Below, piece after piece: positions 51,816 to 60,545 of a stretch of 64,000 nt of DNA; position 1 is the first letter of the stretch; every line of letters begins with the position of its first letter. Below the pieces are notes generated by a model, which was not told where the DNA came from, made no database searches, and saw only the letters and a program-made list of their open reading frames with translations. The stretch comes from Lichenifustis flavocetrariae (GTDB taxonomy: Bacteria; Pseudomonadota; Alphaproteobacteria; Rhizobiales; Beijerinckiaceae), in the NCBI RefSeq assembly GCF_026130545.1, contig NZ_JAMOIM010000001.1:310001-374000 (forward strand), in the 5' to 3' direction. Position numbers and translations under genes: made by a program.

Positions 51816-53149
51816 CGCGCTCCCTCCAGAATGGCCCAAAGTTCCATTCGCAGGTCGGGCCAGTCACCAGAGAAGTGCATGCCGATCGCGCTCGCGGTGC
51901 TGAACTCCGGCCACATGGGCGATTTGCGGTCCAGGTAGAAATAGACGTGATCCGTTATGGCGCGGATCTGCGGTGGCGGCGTCGGCAAGTGGATGAGCGG
52001 CACGCCGGGCAGATGCTGGTAGACGATCTCACGCATCTTGGTGTCGGGTCCGACCTTGAACAGATTCGGGAACTGGCTCTGGATCTCGGTGAGCGCACGG
52101 CGCGACTCGACTTCCAGCACGAAGGTCGCGTTGCGGAACAGCGCGCGGTCCCGGATGGTCGAGATGAAGGCGTTGGGCGATCGCTGGATGATCTCCAGCC
52201 GGATCGCGCGGCGCGACCAGCCGACATTCAGGAACTCCTGAATGTCGCTGATCAACGGCGCGAAGGTCGCGTCGAGATGATCGTGATCGTAGGCCGGATA
52301 GGTGTGGGCGCGTCGTTCCGGAGTGGAGAATGTCGCGAGTTCTCCGGCGAAACGGAGAAGATCCTGATAGAGGCGCTCGGGATGGACATAGCTCGACGCG
52401 CGAAAGTGGCGCAGAACCGGAATTTGGCGGTTCAGCAATTGCAGCACGAAATAGTCGACGCTCTGCAGGCCTCCGCCCGATGACGGATCGGCCGCATAGC
52501 GGGCAAGCTCTTCGAGCTTGTTGTCGACCCAGCCGATCACGCGGTCGAGCCAGCCCTGCACGACGGCATGAGCCGAACAGATGAGGACGGGCGGCACGAA
52601 GCGCTGGTCGAAGATGATCTTCTTGTCGCTGACTTCGGTGATCTCGGCGATGGCCAGGCTGGCGAAACCTGGTTTCGGCGTTTTCCGAAGATCGTAGCTC
52701 AACCGCGGATAGGCGACGTCGATCTCCTGTTCGACCCGCAGCGACGAGGTCGAGTCGATGAACGTCTCGGCGCCTGTCGTGTAGCGGCTCGCGCTCTCGG
52801 CGGCGTTGTCGTCGACCTCACGGGTGTTGGGCGCAATGACGGGCAGGGACAGCCAGACGACCTGCTTCGCGGCATTGACCGGGACCTCGATGGGCTCGGG
52901 CAGGGGGCTGTCTCCGGGAATGTCGAAGGGCGTCCCGTCGGGCATGATCCCGGTCGCATGCCGTACCGAGAACTTGCTCTGCTGGGCAAGGTCGAAGTCG
53001 ATTTCGAGATGCGAAAATCCCCAGGGATAGGGGCTGGCATGCCGGGTCCGAGCCTCGACGAGGTGCTCCAGATAGCGATCGGTCTGCTGCAGGTGCTGGG
53101 GCCTGAGGAACAGGCCTTCAAGCCAGGCGACCTTGCTGTACCACGACAT
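51812..53149 (-). CDS. tssK: T6SS baseplate protein TssK
   Basis: A 445-residue TssK, the adaptor linking baseplate to the TssJLM complex. Family marks: KVAWLEGLFLRPQHLQQTDRYLEHLVEAR at the N-terminus, YPWGFSHLEIDFDLAQQSKFSVRHATGIMPDGTPFDIP, LLNRQIPVLRHFRASSYVHPERLYQDLLRFAGELATF and the C-terminal HLPGVPLIHLPTPPPQIRAITDHVYFYLDRKSPMW. Length is normal. The preceding 37-base gap to tagH and the 4-base overlap with tssL indicate one operon. Confidence 0.95.
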   Translation of the reverse strand: MSWYSKVAWLEGLFLRPQHLQQTDRYLEHLVEARTRHASPYPWGFSHLEIDFDLAQQSKFSVRHATGIMPDGTPFDIPGDSPLPEPIEVPVNAAKQVVWLSLPVIAPNTREVDDNAAESASRYTTGAETFIDSTSSLRVEQEIDVAYPRLSYDLRKTPKPGFASLAIAEITEVSDKKIIFDQRFVPPVLICSAHAVVQGWLDRVIGWVDNKLEELARYAADPSSGGGLQSVDYFVLQLLNRQIPVLRHFRASSYVHPERLYQDLLRFAGELATFSTPERRAHTYPAYDHDHLDATFAPLISDIQEFLNVGWSRRAIRLEIIQRSPNAFISTIRDRALFRNATFVLEVESRRALTEIQSQFPNLFKVGPDTKMREIVYQHLPGVPLIHLPTPPPQIRAITDHVYFYLDRKSPMWPEFSTASAIGMHFSGDWPDLRMELWAILEGAR

Positions 53150-53185
53150 CGAAACCCTTTTTGGTCGAAATAAGTCGTTGAAATC

Positions 53186-54571
53186 TTAACCGTTGCGGCT
53201 GGACTTGCCAGGGCCCTCGGGGGGCCGCTGGGCCTGATCGTAGCACTCGGCAAAATATTGCATGAAAAGGTCCTGCATGCCCTTCTCGTTTCGTCCGCTG
53301 CGGGCCTGCCAGCGCGATTCGTAGAGCGCCCAGAGCCGGGCGCCGCGTGAGCCGACCCATCCCGCCACCCCCTTGTCGGGACCAAGCGCTTCCTGGATCG
53401 ACTTCGGGTCCATGTCGTCGAGCAACATCGTCAGCGCCTTCTGCATCGCCGCGAATGTCCTCACCTGATGCGACTTGAGATCGTCGAAACCCTGTTGCAG
53501 CGCCTGCTCTGCATCGAGGTAGCTGCGCGTCGGTGGTCCGATCATCACCCGCAGGGCATCGCCGGCCGAGGGCGAGAATTTCAACGGATTGTTGTCGAGG
53601 GCCGCGATCATGGTCTGGTTTGACGAGCGGACGATGCGCTTTGTCTGGCCACGGGCCTCGAGCAATTGCTTCACATTGTCGGTGACAAGCAGCAGGAGCC
53701 GCCCGAGCCATTCAGCCAGATCGCCCGCATCACGCTTCGCAATGGCATCCTGTGGCAGACCCGCGCCTTTGGCGAATCGGGCGACCACATCCGCGCTCTC
53801 CCGCGTTGGAATGGTCGGGCTCGGAGGGGCTCGCATGGCCACCGCTGGCGACGGGGCTGGAGGCAAGACCGGCTCCGGCGGCGTCTGTTCGGGGCCACTG
53901 CTCCAAGGCCCCTCCGGTCCTGCGCCGACCCAGAGCGAACGGCGCGGCGTCGGAATGGGCGACGGCGGCTCGGGCGGCGGCGGCAATGGCATGGGGCCGG
54001 CATCCCAGCTCAGGGGCTCCGGCTCGCGACCGGCCTCCCGTTCGGGCGGGACGACGGGACGCGCCACGAAGCCGCTCCCGGGCGCGTTCGGCACATCGAC
54101 AGCCCATTCCAGGAAATCCGGCCGCACCGGCACCATCTGGGCCGCCGGCCGGAGATCGCGCGGATCGAGCGGCGGCGCCGGATTTTCAGCCCCGCCCCAG
54201 AGGTCGCCCATGTCGGGCAGAGCCGCCACCTCGGCCGGGCGGGCCTCCTCCTCCTCGACTTCCACTTCAATGATGTAATGGCCGATCAGCAGGCGGTCGC
54301 CGGTGCGCAGCCGATGCGGCGACTGAAGGCGATGCTCGCTGCCGTTCAGGAAGGTGCCGTTGCGCGAGACATCGTACAGAAAGTAGCTGCCGTTCTTGAA
54401 ACGGATCTCGCAATGTTTGCCCGAGACATGCCGGCCGGGGTCCGGGAGGGTCCAGTCGAGATGTGCATCCCGCCCGATATCGGCGCCGCGCGCACCCGTG
54501 AGGACGTAGGACAGAGGTCCACCGTCCGGCATTCGGGGCAGGTTCTCGATCCTAAGATTGAGGCCCATCAT
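53186..54571 (-). CDS. tagH: T6SS FHA-domain protein TagH (Fha)
   Basis: A 461-residue protein. The FHA domain is about residues 25-105, with DPGRHVSGKHCEIRFKNGSYFLYDVSRNGTFLNGSEH (Ser/His/Asn phosphothreonine-binding residues present). A Pro-rich linker of ~170 residues is followed by the TagH C-terminal domain (about 265-445: DVVARFAKGAGLP, ESRWQARSGRNEKGMQDLFMQYFAECYDQA). Phosphorylated by PpkA in other systems, it promotes T6SS assembly and is antagonised by TagF and PppA, all encoded downstream in the same operon. Confidence 0.94.
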   Translation of the reverse strand: MMGLNLRIENLPRMPDGGPLSYVLTGARGADIGRDAHLDWTLPDPGRHVSGKHCEIRFKNGSYFLYDVSRNGTFLNGSEHRLQSPHRLRTGDRLLIGHYIIEVEVEEEEARPAEVAALPDMGDLWGGAENPAPPLDPRDLRPAAQMVPVRPDFLEWAVDVPNAPGSGFVARPVVPPEREAGREPEPLSWDAGPMPLPPPPEPPSPIPTPRRSLWVGAGPEGPWSSGPEQTPPEPVLPPAPSPAVAMRAPPSPTIPTRESADVVARFAKGAGLPQDAIAKRDAGDLAEWLGRLLLLVTDNVKQLLEARGQTKRIVRSSNQTMIAALDNNPLKFSPSAGDALRVMIGPPTRSYLDAEQALQQGFDDLKSHQVRTFAAMQKALTMLLDDMDPKSIQEALGPDKGVAGWVGSRGARLWALYESRWQARSGRNEKGMQDLFMQYFAECYDQAQRPPEGPGKSSRNG

Positions 54572-54613
54572 CGTCCTCTGGCGTCGGAGAGCCGTTTGGG
54601 TTCAGCCACATCA

Positions 54614-55168
54614 TCATAGTCCGAATTCCGCGATGCGCGATCCATCTGCGATCCATTCACGCGCCACGTTCGGTTTGCCGATCTTCGGAATGGGATGCAG
54701 CAGCAGGATGAGCGCCACCCGAACCATCGTGGCGGTAAGGTGCGGTGCGGCCGGCATCGGATTGGGGGTGTCGGGTGCCACGCTGGCGCCGGACCATGCC
54801 GCCCCCAGCGCCAGCCAGCTGGCGGGGCTCTCCTTGTCGCCTTTCTCCCAGCACGCGTGGGCGGTGCGACGCCGCTCTTCGGAGGGTGCCTCGGCCCAGG
54901 CTTCCGCAGCCAGCAGAGCCGGGCTTGCGGCGTGGGACGAGGCCCCATCGCGGAGGTTCGAGCGCAGGCAGCGGCAACCCCACGCCACCGCCTCGCGCCG
55001 CGGGAGCAGATAGGCGCAGAACGAAATCGCCTCGTCGAAGCTGTGGCAGTCGAGCAGCAGCTTCAAAAACGCCGCGGGCGTACCGCCGGTCGGCTCTGTC
55101 TTGACGTGGTCCCGCGCAGACGGGAAGGCATCGAACAAGGCCCGATCGGTGTTGAAACGCACGCCCAT
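54614..55168 (-). CDS. DUF6931-type T6SS-linked protein
   Basis: A 184-residue soluble protein. The central part TPAAFLKLLLDCHSFDEAISFCAYLLPRREAVAWGCRCLR fits the small DUF6931 group found next to vgrG and tagH genes in T6SS loci; no function is established. The C-terminal part contains AWAEAPSEERRRTAHACWEKGDKESPASWLALGAAWSG. It lies 53 bases after vgrG and 42 before tagH. ATG 55168 is chosen as the N-terminal residues upstream of it are low-complexity and overlap vgrG. An adaptor or chaperone for VgrG or cargo is one possibility (inference). Confidence 0.78.
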   Translation of the reverse strand: MGVRFNTDRALFDAFPSARDHVKTEPTGGTPAAFLKLLLDCHSFDEAISFCAYLLPRREAVAWGCRCLRSNLRDGASSHAASPALLAAEAWAEAPSEERRRTAHACWEKGDKESPASWLALGAAWSGASVAPDTPNPMPAAPHLTATMVRVALILLLHPIPKIGKPNVAREWIADGSRIAEFGL

Positions 55169-55221
55169 CCTCCCAGAACCTCGACCGCTTCCGGCGTCGA
55201 CTGGATCCGCGCCAAGCCCCC

Positions 55222-57153
55222 TCACGTCGGCAGCAGCATGGGGATCATGCCGTTCACGGTCAAAAGCCCCGTCACATTCACGATCCCGACGAGATTGATG
55301 ATCGGCGCCGTCACGGTGACCTGAGCCATGCCCGTGATCATGATCATCGGCGCCGTATCGCTCATGGAGGCTGGCGTCATGGCCGTCGACGTCAGGGGGC
55401 CGCATGCATCGGTGTGAGACAGCATGGCCGTCGACGAAATAGCCATGTTCGCGCTCGTGGTCTGGTTCATCATGATCGAGACATTCTGGCTGCCCATCGC
55501 CAGAGTGATGTTCTGGTCCCCCATCTCGAGCTTCAACTCGTCGTCGCCGTTCTTCAGCGTGGTCGAGCGGGACGGGCTTCCCATTGGAGGCATGAATTTC
55601 TCACCGATCTCACGCGTTTCGGCGTTGAGAACCACGAGATTCAGGTCTTTCTGGGCGTGGATGCCGATCTCCTCGGACCCTGCCTTATCCTCGAAGACGA
55701 GTTCGTTGTAGCCGTTGTGCCCTTTCGAGGAATCGGTCTTCCAGCCGTTCTTGGTCTTGTTGGAGGGGAGGTCGTAGGGCACCTTGTTGTCGCCGTTGTA
55801 GACGGTGCCGGTCACGAGTGGCCGGTCGGGGTTGCCTTCCAGGAATTCGACGACGACTTCCTGATCGATGCGGGGGATGAAGATGCCGCCCCAGGCCTTG
55901 CCGGACCAGACTTGTGCGATGCGCACCCGGCACGACTGCATCTTCTTCCGGTCCCAGTAGAACTGCACCAGGATCCGGCCTTCCTCGTCGACATCGATCT
56001 CCTCGCCGGACTTGCCGACGACCTTGGCGGTCTGCGGCCCGTGCACGAAGGGACGAGGGGTCGTCAGCGGCGCCCGAAAGGGCCGGTCGCCGGGCAGGAA
56101 CTCATAGCTCCCCTCATAGACCTGGTCCTCCAGGGTCGCGGCACCGGACCGATAGCTTTCGGTGACGATCGTGTGGGTCGCGCCGAGGACGAGGTATTGG
56201 ATGTTTTCTGACGGCTTGATCTGCTCCTCCAAGGTCGTCAATCCACCGGGGAAAAGGCTTGGCGCTGCGCCTGATGCAAAGCGCCGCTGATCGCGGGCTT
56301 GTTCGGCTTCGAGTTGAACTTTGGCAAAGCGATCGCCCTTGTCCTGCTCGATATATTGGCCAGGATAATCGTAGAATTCCATGTCGGATTTGGTGTAGCC
56401 GGCCGTGCCCTTGGCGTCGGACAGGAGCTTGGCGTTCGGCTTCATGTAATCGTAGTCTTTGAGCTCGACCTTTCCGGTCCGGAACTGTCGGTCGGCTTTC
56501 CATTCGAAGACATGCTCGCGCTCGCGCCGGTCACTGCCTTTGAGCGCGATGAACGGGAGCGAGGCGAGCCCGGGCACGGCCTGATGCGACGATTTCGCGT
56601 CAGCCATCACCAGCATGTGCTTGGCGCTCGAATGATCGAAGAAATAATAGATGCCGTATTGCTCCATGAGACGGGAGACGAAATCGAGGTCTGTCTCCCG
56701 GTACTGCACGCAATATTCGATCTGAGGGTAACTTTGCGTTGTATTGTCCCGGAAATCGTTGAATCCTCGATCTGAAAACACCTGTTTGATAATTTCAAGC
56801 ACAGTCTTCTTCTCGAAGATCCGGCAATCCGTCGTGCGGGACAGCAGCCAGAACCAGGGTCGCAGCACAAGTCGATAGGAAAAATAGTCGTTCTTGGGGC
56901 CGAGCCATTGTGCCTCGACGAGAATGCCGTTGAACACGCGCGTCCCGCCATAGGCCGTCAGGCTCACGGAACAGTTGCGGCCGATGGCGCGGTCGAAGTC
57001 GACGTCGCGCTCTTCGCTCAGCGCGTCGATCGTGAACTCGAACAATTGCGACATGTGCTCAGTGCCGTTGAAACGCACCAGCACGAGCGTGTCCTCCCCG
57101 AGCGGGGTCGTGAGTGTTGCGATACGTTCGGCCTGGACTAATGCGGCACTCAT
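55222..57153 (-). CDS. vgrG: T6SS spike protein VgrG (TssI)
   Basis: A 643-residue VgrG. gp27-like base: ATLTTPLGEDTLVLVRFNGTEHMSQLFEFTIDALSE, YQVFSDRGF-type region and QYRETDLDFVSRLMEQYGIYYFFDH. gp5-like OB fold about 390-480: DEEGRILVQFYWDRKKMQSCRVRIAQVWSGKAWGGIFIPRIDQEVVVEFLEGNPDRPLVTGTVYN. The C-terminal spike is rich in Asn, Thr, Met and Ser (NITLAMGSQNVSIMMNQ) and ends in a hydrophobic tail of ~60 residues (TGMAQVTVTAPIINLVGIVN). No fused effector domain is evident and no PAAR gene is seen nearby. First gene of the minus operon. Confidence 0.95.
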   Translation of the reverse strand: MSAALVQAERIATLTTPLGEDTLVLVRFNGTEHMSQLFEFTIDALSEERDVDFDRAIGRNCSVSLTAYGGTRVFNGILVEAQWLGPKNDYFSYRLVLRPWFWLLSRTTDCRIFEKKTVLEIIKQVFSDRGFNDFRDNTTQSYPQIEYCVQYRETDLDFVSRLMEQYGIYYFFDHSSAKHMLVMADAKSSHQAVPGLASLPFIALKGSDRREREHVFEWKADRQFRTGKVELKDYDYMKPNAKLLSDAKGTAGYTKSDMEFYDYPGQYIEQDKGDRFAKVQLEAEQARDQRRFASGAAPSLFPGGLTTLEEQIKPSENIQYLVLGATHTIVTESYRSGAATLEDQVYEGSYEFLPGDRPFRAPLTTPRPFVHGPQTAKVVGKSGEEIDVDEEGRILVQFYWDRKKMQSCRVRIAQVWSGKAWGGIFIPRIDQEVVVEFLEGNPDRPLVTGTVYNGDNKVPYDLPSNKTKNGWKTDSSKGHNGYNELVFEDKAGSEEIGIHAQKDLNLVVLNAETREIGEKFMPPMGSPSRSTTLKNGDDELKLEMGDQNITLAMGSQNVSIMMNQTTSANMAISSTAMLSHTDACGPLTSTAMTPASMSDTAPMIMITGMAQVTVTAPIINLVGIVNVTGLLTVNGMIPMLLPT

Positions 57154-57777
57154 GGGTGGCTCCGGGTCCCTAAAGCTCTAAAAAAATCGAAACGCTCTGT
57201 CCTCGATAAAACGTCATGCACCGGCAGGGAGAACGAACCGATCGAATATTGCCATGTCGAACGCCCGATCGCCAAGGTGTTCTCCTTTCACTCAACCTCC
57301 CATAGTTGTTCACAATTCGCGAAAGACAAATATTCCGGCACACACGTTGGGAGGCAAGTGACCTGGGTCCACCTGTTTGGAGAAGCGTGACGTCTTAGGC
57401 CCCCGCTTCGTCTCATCGGTTTACGCGACATCGCGATGAAAGACGGTGACGAGCATCACGTAGCTCGGCTTTTCTTGGTTCTCGGACCCGAGCGCCACGA
57501 TGGGATCGTCCACTCAGATCTCGTGCGAGTTCGCTTCTTTTCGGATCGCATAGGCAGCGCAGGAGAGCTACTCTGCCTAACAAACCACGGCGATCGGAGC
57601 GACCAAAAAGTGAAGTTCGCAACCGCGACGAGCTTGTTTGGCAATCAGGGATCGCTCGGAAAATCAGCCGAAATCTCTATGTTGCTCGGTCGCGTCGACG
57701 GTTCTTGCCGAACTCGGGTGGAGTGCGCGCTACATATGAAAAACTGGCTATGAATATTACTCCAATACGTCTTTAAG
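57154..57777. other. 624-base region between vgrG and the CHAP effector-like gene
   Basis: No supported gene. A plus-strand 105-codon frame (57436-57753) and overlapping minus frames lack ribosome sites and family resemblance. The region is less GC-rich near 57290-57340 and 57600-57780. It should hold the vgrG promoter. If the upstream effector-like gene needs an immunity partner, it is not recognisable here. Confidence 0.5.
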
Positions 57778-58854
57778 TTAGGACAATTTATCAATATGAA
57801 TAAACACATAGTGGCGAAATTTCGAACCCATCGACAATCTCACGTTCTTTTCCTCGCCGCTTTTCGTTTTGTACGTCTTTGCTTGGATCGTGTACTGCTG
57901 GTTGGCTTGGTCGTGGCTTGAGTAAGCGATGCATCCGTTGTTGCCCCGGCGCAATCCGCTCGGCACGTAATTCCCGAACGTGTTGCCATCGATGCAGATG
58001 AAATCGGTGTTGCCGGTCGGTGGCTTGTAGAGAATGCACACATGGCGAAAGACGCCGTACTGGTCGCGGGGCAGGCATATGTCTCCCTGCTGCAGTTCGA
58101 CACCCGAGCCGACAAGTCGCTCGACCTTGATGGGGGGAGCGCCTGCGAACTGGTCATCGCCGGCATAGTTGAGGACGGTAAAGCGTCCCGGATTTTGCAT
58201 GGCGTGGCTCAATGCCTTGATCCCGGATCTCAACGGCGAATTGACGCCGAGCCCGGCGCCGAGCGAATTCGCCCATGTCGAGTCGACCCCCGCGATGGTG
58301 GCGTAGAGAAAGCTGACGAACGAGCCGCACCACATGATGTCCTTATCGTCGTAGATTCCGTCTCCACCGTTTTGAGTGCTGCCGATTTCGCTGTTCATCT
58401 GGTCTTCGGCGACCCGGATCACGGCCTTGCGCCAATCCTTCAACGCTCGAAGTTCGTCGCGGAAACCGGGATGCACGACGATGCTGCCCTTGCCGTCGAC
58501 CGATACCTTACCGCGCACCTGCGCATGCCCCGCCTTGGCGGGGCCGACACGGATCGTCAATGGCTGGATGAATTCGGCGCCGGACTTCCAGCCCCCGACA
58601 TCCTGCGTCAGCCGACCGACGAGAGTGGCAGACCCCTCCTTCAGACCCCGGAGCGAGAACGTCCGCGGGTTGCTGCGGGACATGTCGACACTTTCCAGAG
58701 CGACCACATCCTTGCCCTGAGTGATGTCGAGGCCGATATCCTCGCCGCCGAAGAGCCACATGTCGTATTTCTCGCCAGTCTGCATGGCGACGGCCGAGTT
58801 GATTGCGTCAAAGCCGTACCCCTTCGTTGAGGTTGCGGGCAGCAGATTGGCCAT
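57778..58854 (-). CDS. CHAP-like cysteine peptidase/amidase, candidate T6SS effector
   Basis: A 358-residue protein without signal peptide. Residues 30-120 look like an Ig-type beta domain (FGGEDIGLDITQGKDVVALE, SLRGLKEGSATLVGRLTQDV). The C-terminal half has the CHAP/NlpC order: Cys176 in KDIMWCGSFVSFLYATI, His271 in QYGVFRHVCILYKP, and IDGNTFGNY (Asp289/Asn291), the expected Cys-His-Asn arrangement of peptidoglycan amidases or endopeptidases. Lying upstream of vgrG on the same strand and divergent from tssA, it is a likely peptidoglycan-targeting effector. No immunity gene was recognised. ATG 58854 (MANLLPATSTKGYG) is preferred; the upstream open frame is low-complexity. Confidence 0.72.
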   Translation of the reverse strand: MANLLPATSTKGYGFDAINSAVAMQTGEKYDMWLFGGEDIGLDITQGKDVVALESVDMSRSNPRTFSLRGLKEGSATLVGRLTQDVGGWKSGAEFIQPLTIRVGPAKAGHAQVRGKVSVDGKGSIVVHPGFRDELRALKDWRKAVIRVAEDQMNSEIGSTQNGGDGIYDDKDIMWCGSFVSFLYATIAGVDSTWANSLGAGLGVNSPLRSGIKALSHAMQNPGRFTVLNYAGDDQFAGAPPIKVERLVGSGVELQQGDICLPRDQYGVFRHVCILYKPPTGNTDFICIDGNTFGNYVPSGLRRGNNGCIAYSSHDQANQQYTIQAKTYKTKSGEEKNVRLSMGSKFRHYVFIHIDKLS

Positions 58855-58999
58855 GGCGTGTTCTCCGATCAGCGATTGGAATTTTTTGGAACGATGTCGA
58901 CCCGCCGAACCGACGGCAGGTCGGGAAGCGAGTTCGGGCTTGGGCGATCCGCCACTTATCTGGCCCGGCTTCTGCAACTGTTTGCGGCGACAAGTTTCG

Positions 59000-59055
59000 G
59001 TCGCACAGGAGGATTCCTGCCTTCCCGTTGGCCCCGGAACACGGTTCCGTGCGAC
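59000..59055. promoter_or_regulatory. Nested inverted repeats between effector-like gene and tssA
   Basis: Outer arms GTCGCAC (59000-59006) and GTGCGAC (59049-59055) enclose two smaller dyads: CAGGA/TCCTG (59006-59019) and CGGAAC-ACG-GTTCCG (59035-59049). Together they can form a three-way junction. Lies ~90 bases before the tssA start and ~145 before the effector start, suiting a shared control element. Confidence 0.45.
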
Positions 59056-59140
59056 AAGGATCGGGTTGAGCCCTGGTCGGGCCACATTGTAACCTTGACC
59101 GCGGCGTGATGTCTTGCGCCCGCGAGAGGCGTGAGAGCGA

Positions 59141-60469
59141 ATGGCTGGCCTGGACCTAGTGAGTTTGACGGCCCCGATCGACGCCGATCAACCCTGCGGC
59201 CCCGATCTCGAAGCCGAGGACGACGACGCCTTCGCCAACTTTATGGCGACCACCGAGATGGTGCTGCCCGACCGCTACTTCGTCGAAGATCACGAAGGCA
59301 ATCGGAAGCCGTTCTATACGGACGACCGCTTCAAGGACCTCAACCTGGGGAGCACCGTGGCGCTCGGCACCAAGCTTCTGACGCGGACGCACGACCTGCG
59401 TCTGATCGGTCTCATGGCGAAGCTTGCCATCTTCGACCGCAAGCTGCCCGACTTTGCCATTTGCATTGATGCGATCGCCGCCCTCCTGGAGAGCTTTTGG
59501 GACGAGGTGCATCCGCGCCCCGCCTCGGGTCTTCGCGTCGGCGTGCTGGAGCGGCTCAACGAACAATATACGGTCGTGACCGCGCTCAACAACGCGCCGC
59601 TGCTGCGCAGCCGGCGGTTCGGCAGCGTGAGTTGGCAGAGCTATCTGGCCGCCGTACGCGAAGGCGCGGGCGGGCGGGAGGATGCCGACACGTCGGCCGT
59701 CGACCGTGTGCTCGCCGAGGAAAGCAAATCTGATCTCGCGCCGGTCGAGGCGACACAGGCGACGTTGCGGGAACTGAGCGACGCGCTGAACCGGATCGGT
59801 ACGGTCTCGGCCGAGAAAGACCCGGCCAATCCGGTCAACCTCAGCCGGCTCTCGGACGCCGTCCGGAAAATCCGTGCCATGCTCGACCGGGTCAATCCGC
59901 CCGCGACACCGGTGGACGCCGACAAGGAGACCGGGGACGGCGTCGAGGCGGTCGAGAGCCGTGCGCCCGATACCGGCGCCACCTTCCCGTCGTCCAAGGC
60001 CGCGGAGCGCGCTTTGGCCGAGGCCACGCGCTATCTGACCGCCTCGGAACCCTCCAGTCCGGCGCTTCTGCTGCTGCGCCAGGCGCAGGCGCTCATCGGC
60101 AAATCCTTCCTCGACGCGCTCGCCTCCCTGCTGCCCGATCAGGTGCGGCGGGCGACGCTCAATATCGCGTCCCTCCCGGCCTTCGACCAGCCTTTGCTTC
60201 AGATCGCCGAAAAGGGCCTCGATCCGGATAGTGCGTCCTCGTCCGCCGATGATGGGGAGGAGGACAGCGACGAAGAGGCTCCTATGGCCCGTGTGACGTC
60301 GCGTGCCGAGGCCTTGACGCTGCTCGACCGTGTCGCCGGCCACTACCGAGCCGTCGAACCGTCGAGCCCGGTTCCGATGCTGATCGACCGGGCACGCGGT
60401 CTGGTCGGCAAGGATTTCATGAGCCTGATCCGAACGATGCTGCCGGAGGCCGTGTTGCGCGGGGAATGA
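59141..60469 (+). CDS. tssA: T6SS protein TssA (ImpA) with duplicated C-terminal domain
   Basis: A 442-residue TssA. N-terminal ImpA-N domain: LTAPIDADQPCGPDLEAEDDDAFANFMATTEMVLPDRYF, LLTRTHDLRLIGLMAKLAIFDRKLPDFAICIDAIAALLESFWDEVHPRP, MTVVTALNN-like TVVTALNNAPLLRSRRFGSVS. Residues 284-336 and 387-439 are two copies of the terminal helical motif (EPSSPALLLLRQAQALIGKS versus EPSSPVPMLIDRARGLVGKD), joined by a very acidic linker (ADDGEEDSDEEAP). TssA recruits baseplate parts and primes tail-sheath polymerisation. It is the only plus-strand T6SS gene in the window. Confidence 0.93.
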   Translation: MAGLDLVSLTAPIDADQPCGPDLEAEDDDAFANFMATTEMVLPDRYFVEDHEGNRKPFYTDDRFKDLNLGSTVALGTKLLTRTHDLRLIGLMAKLAIFDRKLPDFAICIDAIAALLESFWDEVHPRPASGLRVGVLERLNEQYTVVTALNNAPLLRSRRFGSVSWQSYLAAVREGAGGREDADTSAVDRVLAEESKSDLAPVEATQATLRELSDALNRIGTVSAEKDPANPVNLSRLSDAVRKIRAMLDRVNPPATPVDADKETGDGVEAVESRAPDTGATFPSSKAAERALAEATRYLTASEPSSPALLLLRQAQALIGKSFLDALASLLPDQVRRATLNIASLPAFDQPLLQIAEKGLDPDSASSSADDGEEDSDEEAPMARVTSRAEALTLLDRVAGHYRAVEPSSPVPMLIDRARGLVGKDFMSLIRTMLPEAVLRGE

Positions 60470-60545
60470 AGTGTCGGCGACCGCACCGGCATACGGGTTG
60501 GTCATCGCAGTGGCACGCACCTCGTCGAGCGGCGCGGGGGAAGCC

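Noticed and set aside
47514-51938. 1474-codon plus-strand frame over tssM and tssL
   Set aside because: Very long but exactly antisense to two certain T6SS genes, rich in Arg, Gly and His as expected for a shadow at high GC3.
57436-57753. 105-codon plus-strand frame as a possible immunity gene
   Set aside because: No ribosome site, no signal peptide or hydrophobic core, opposite strand to the effector, and overlapped by equally poor minus frames.
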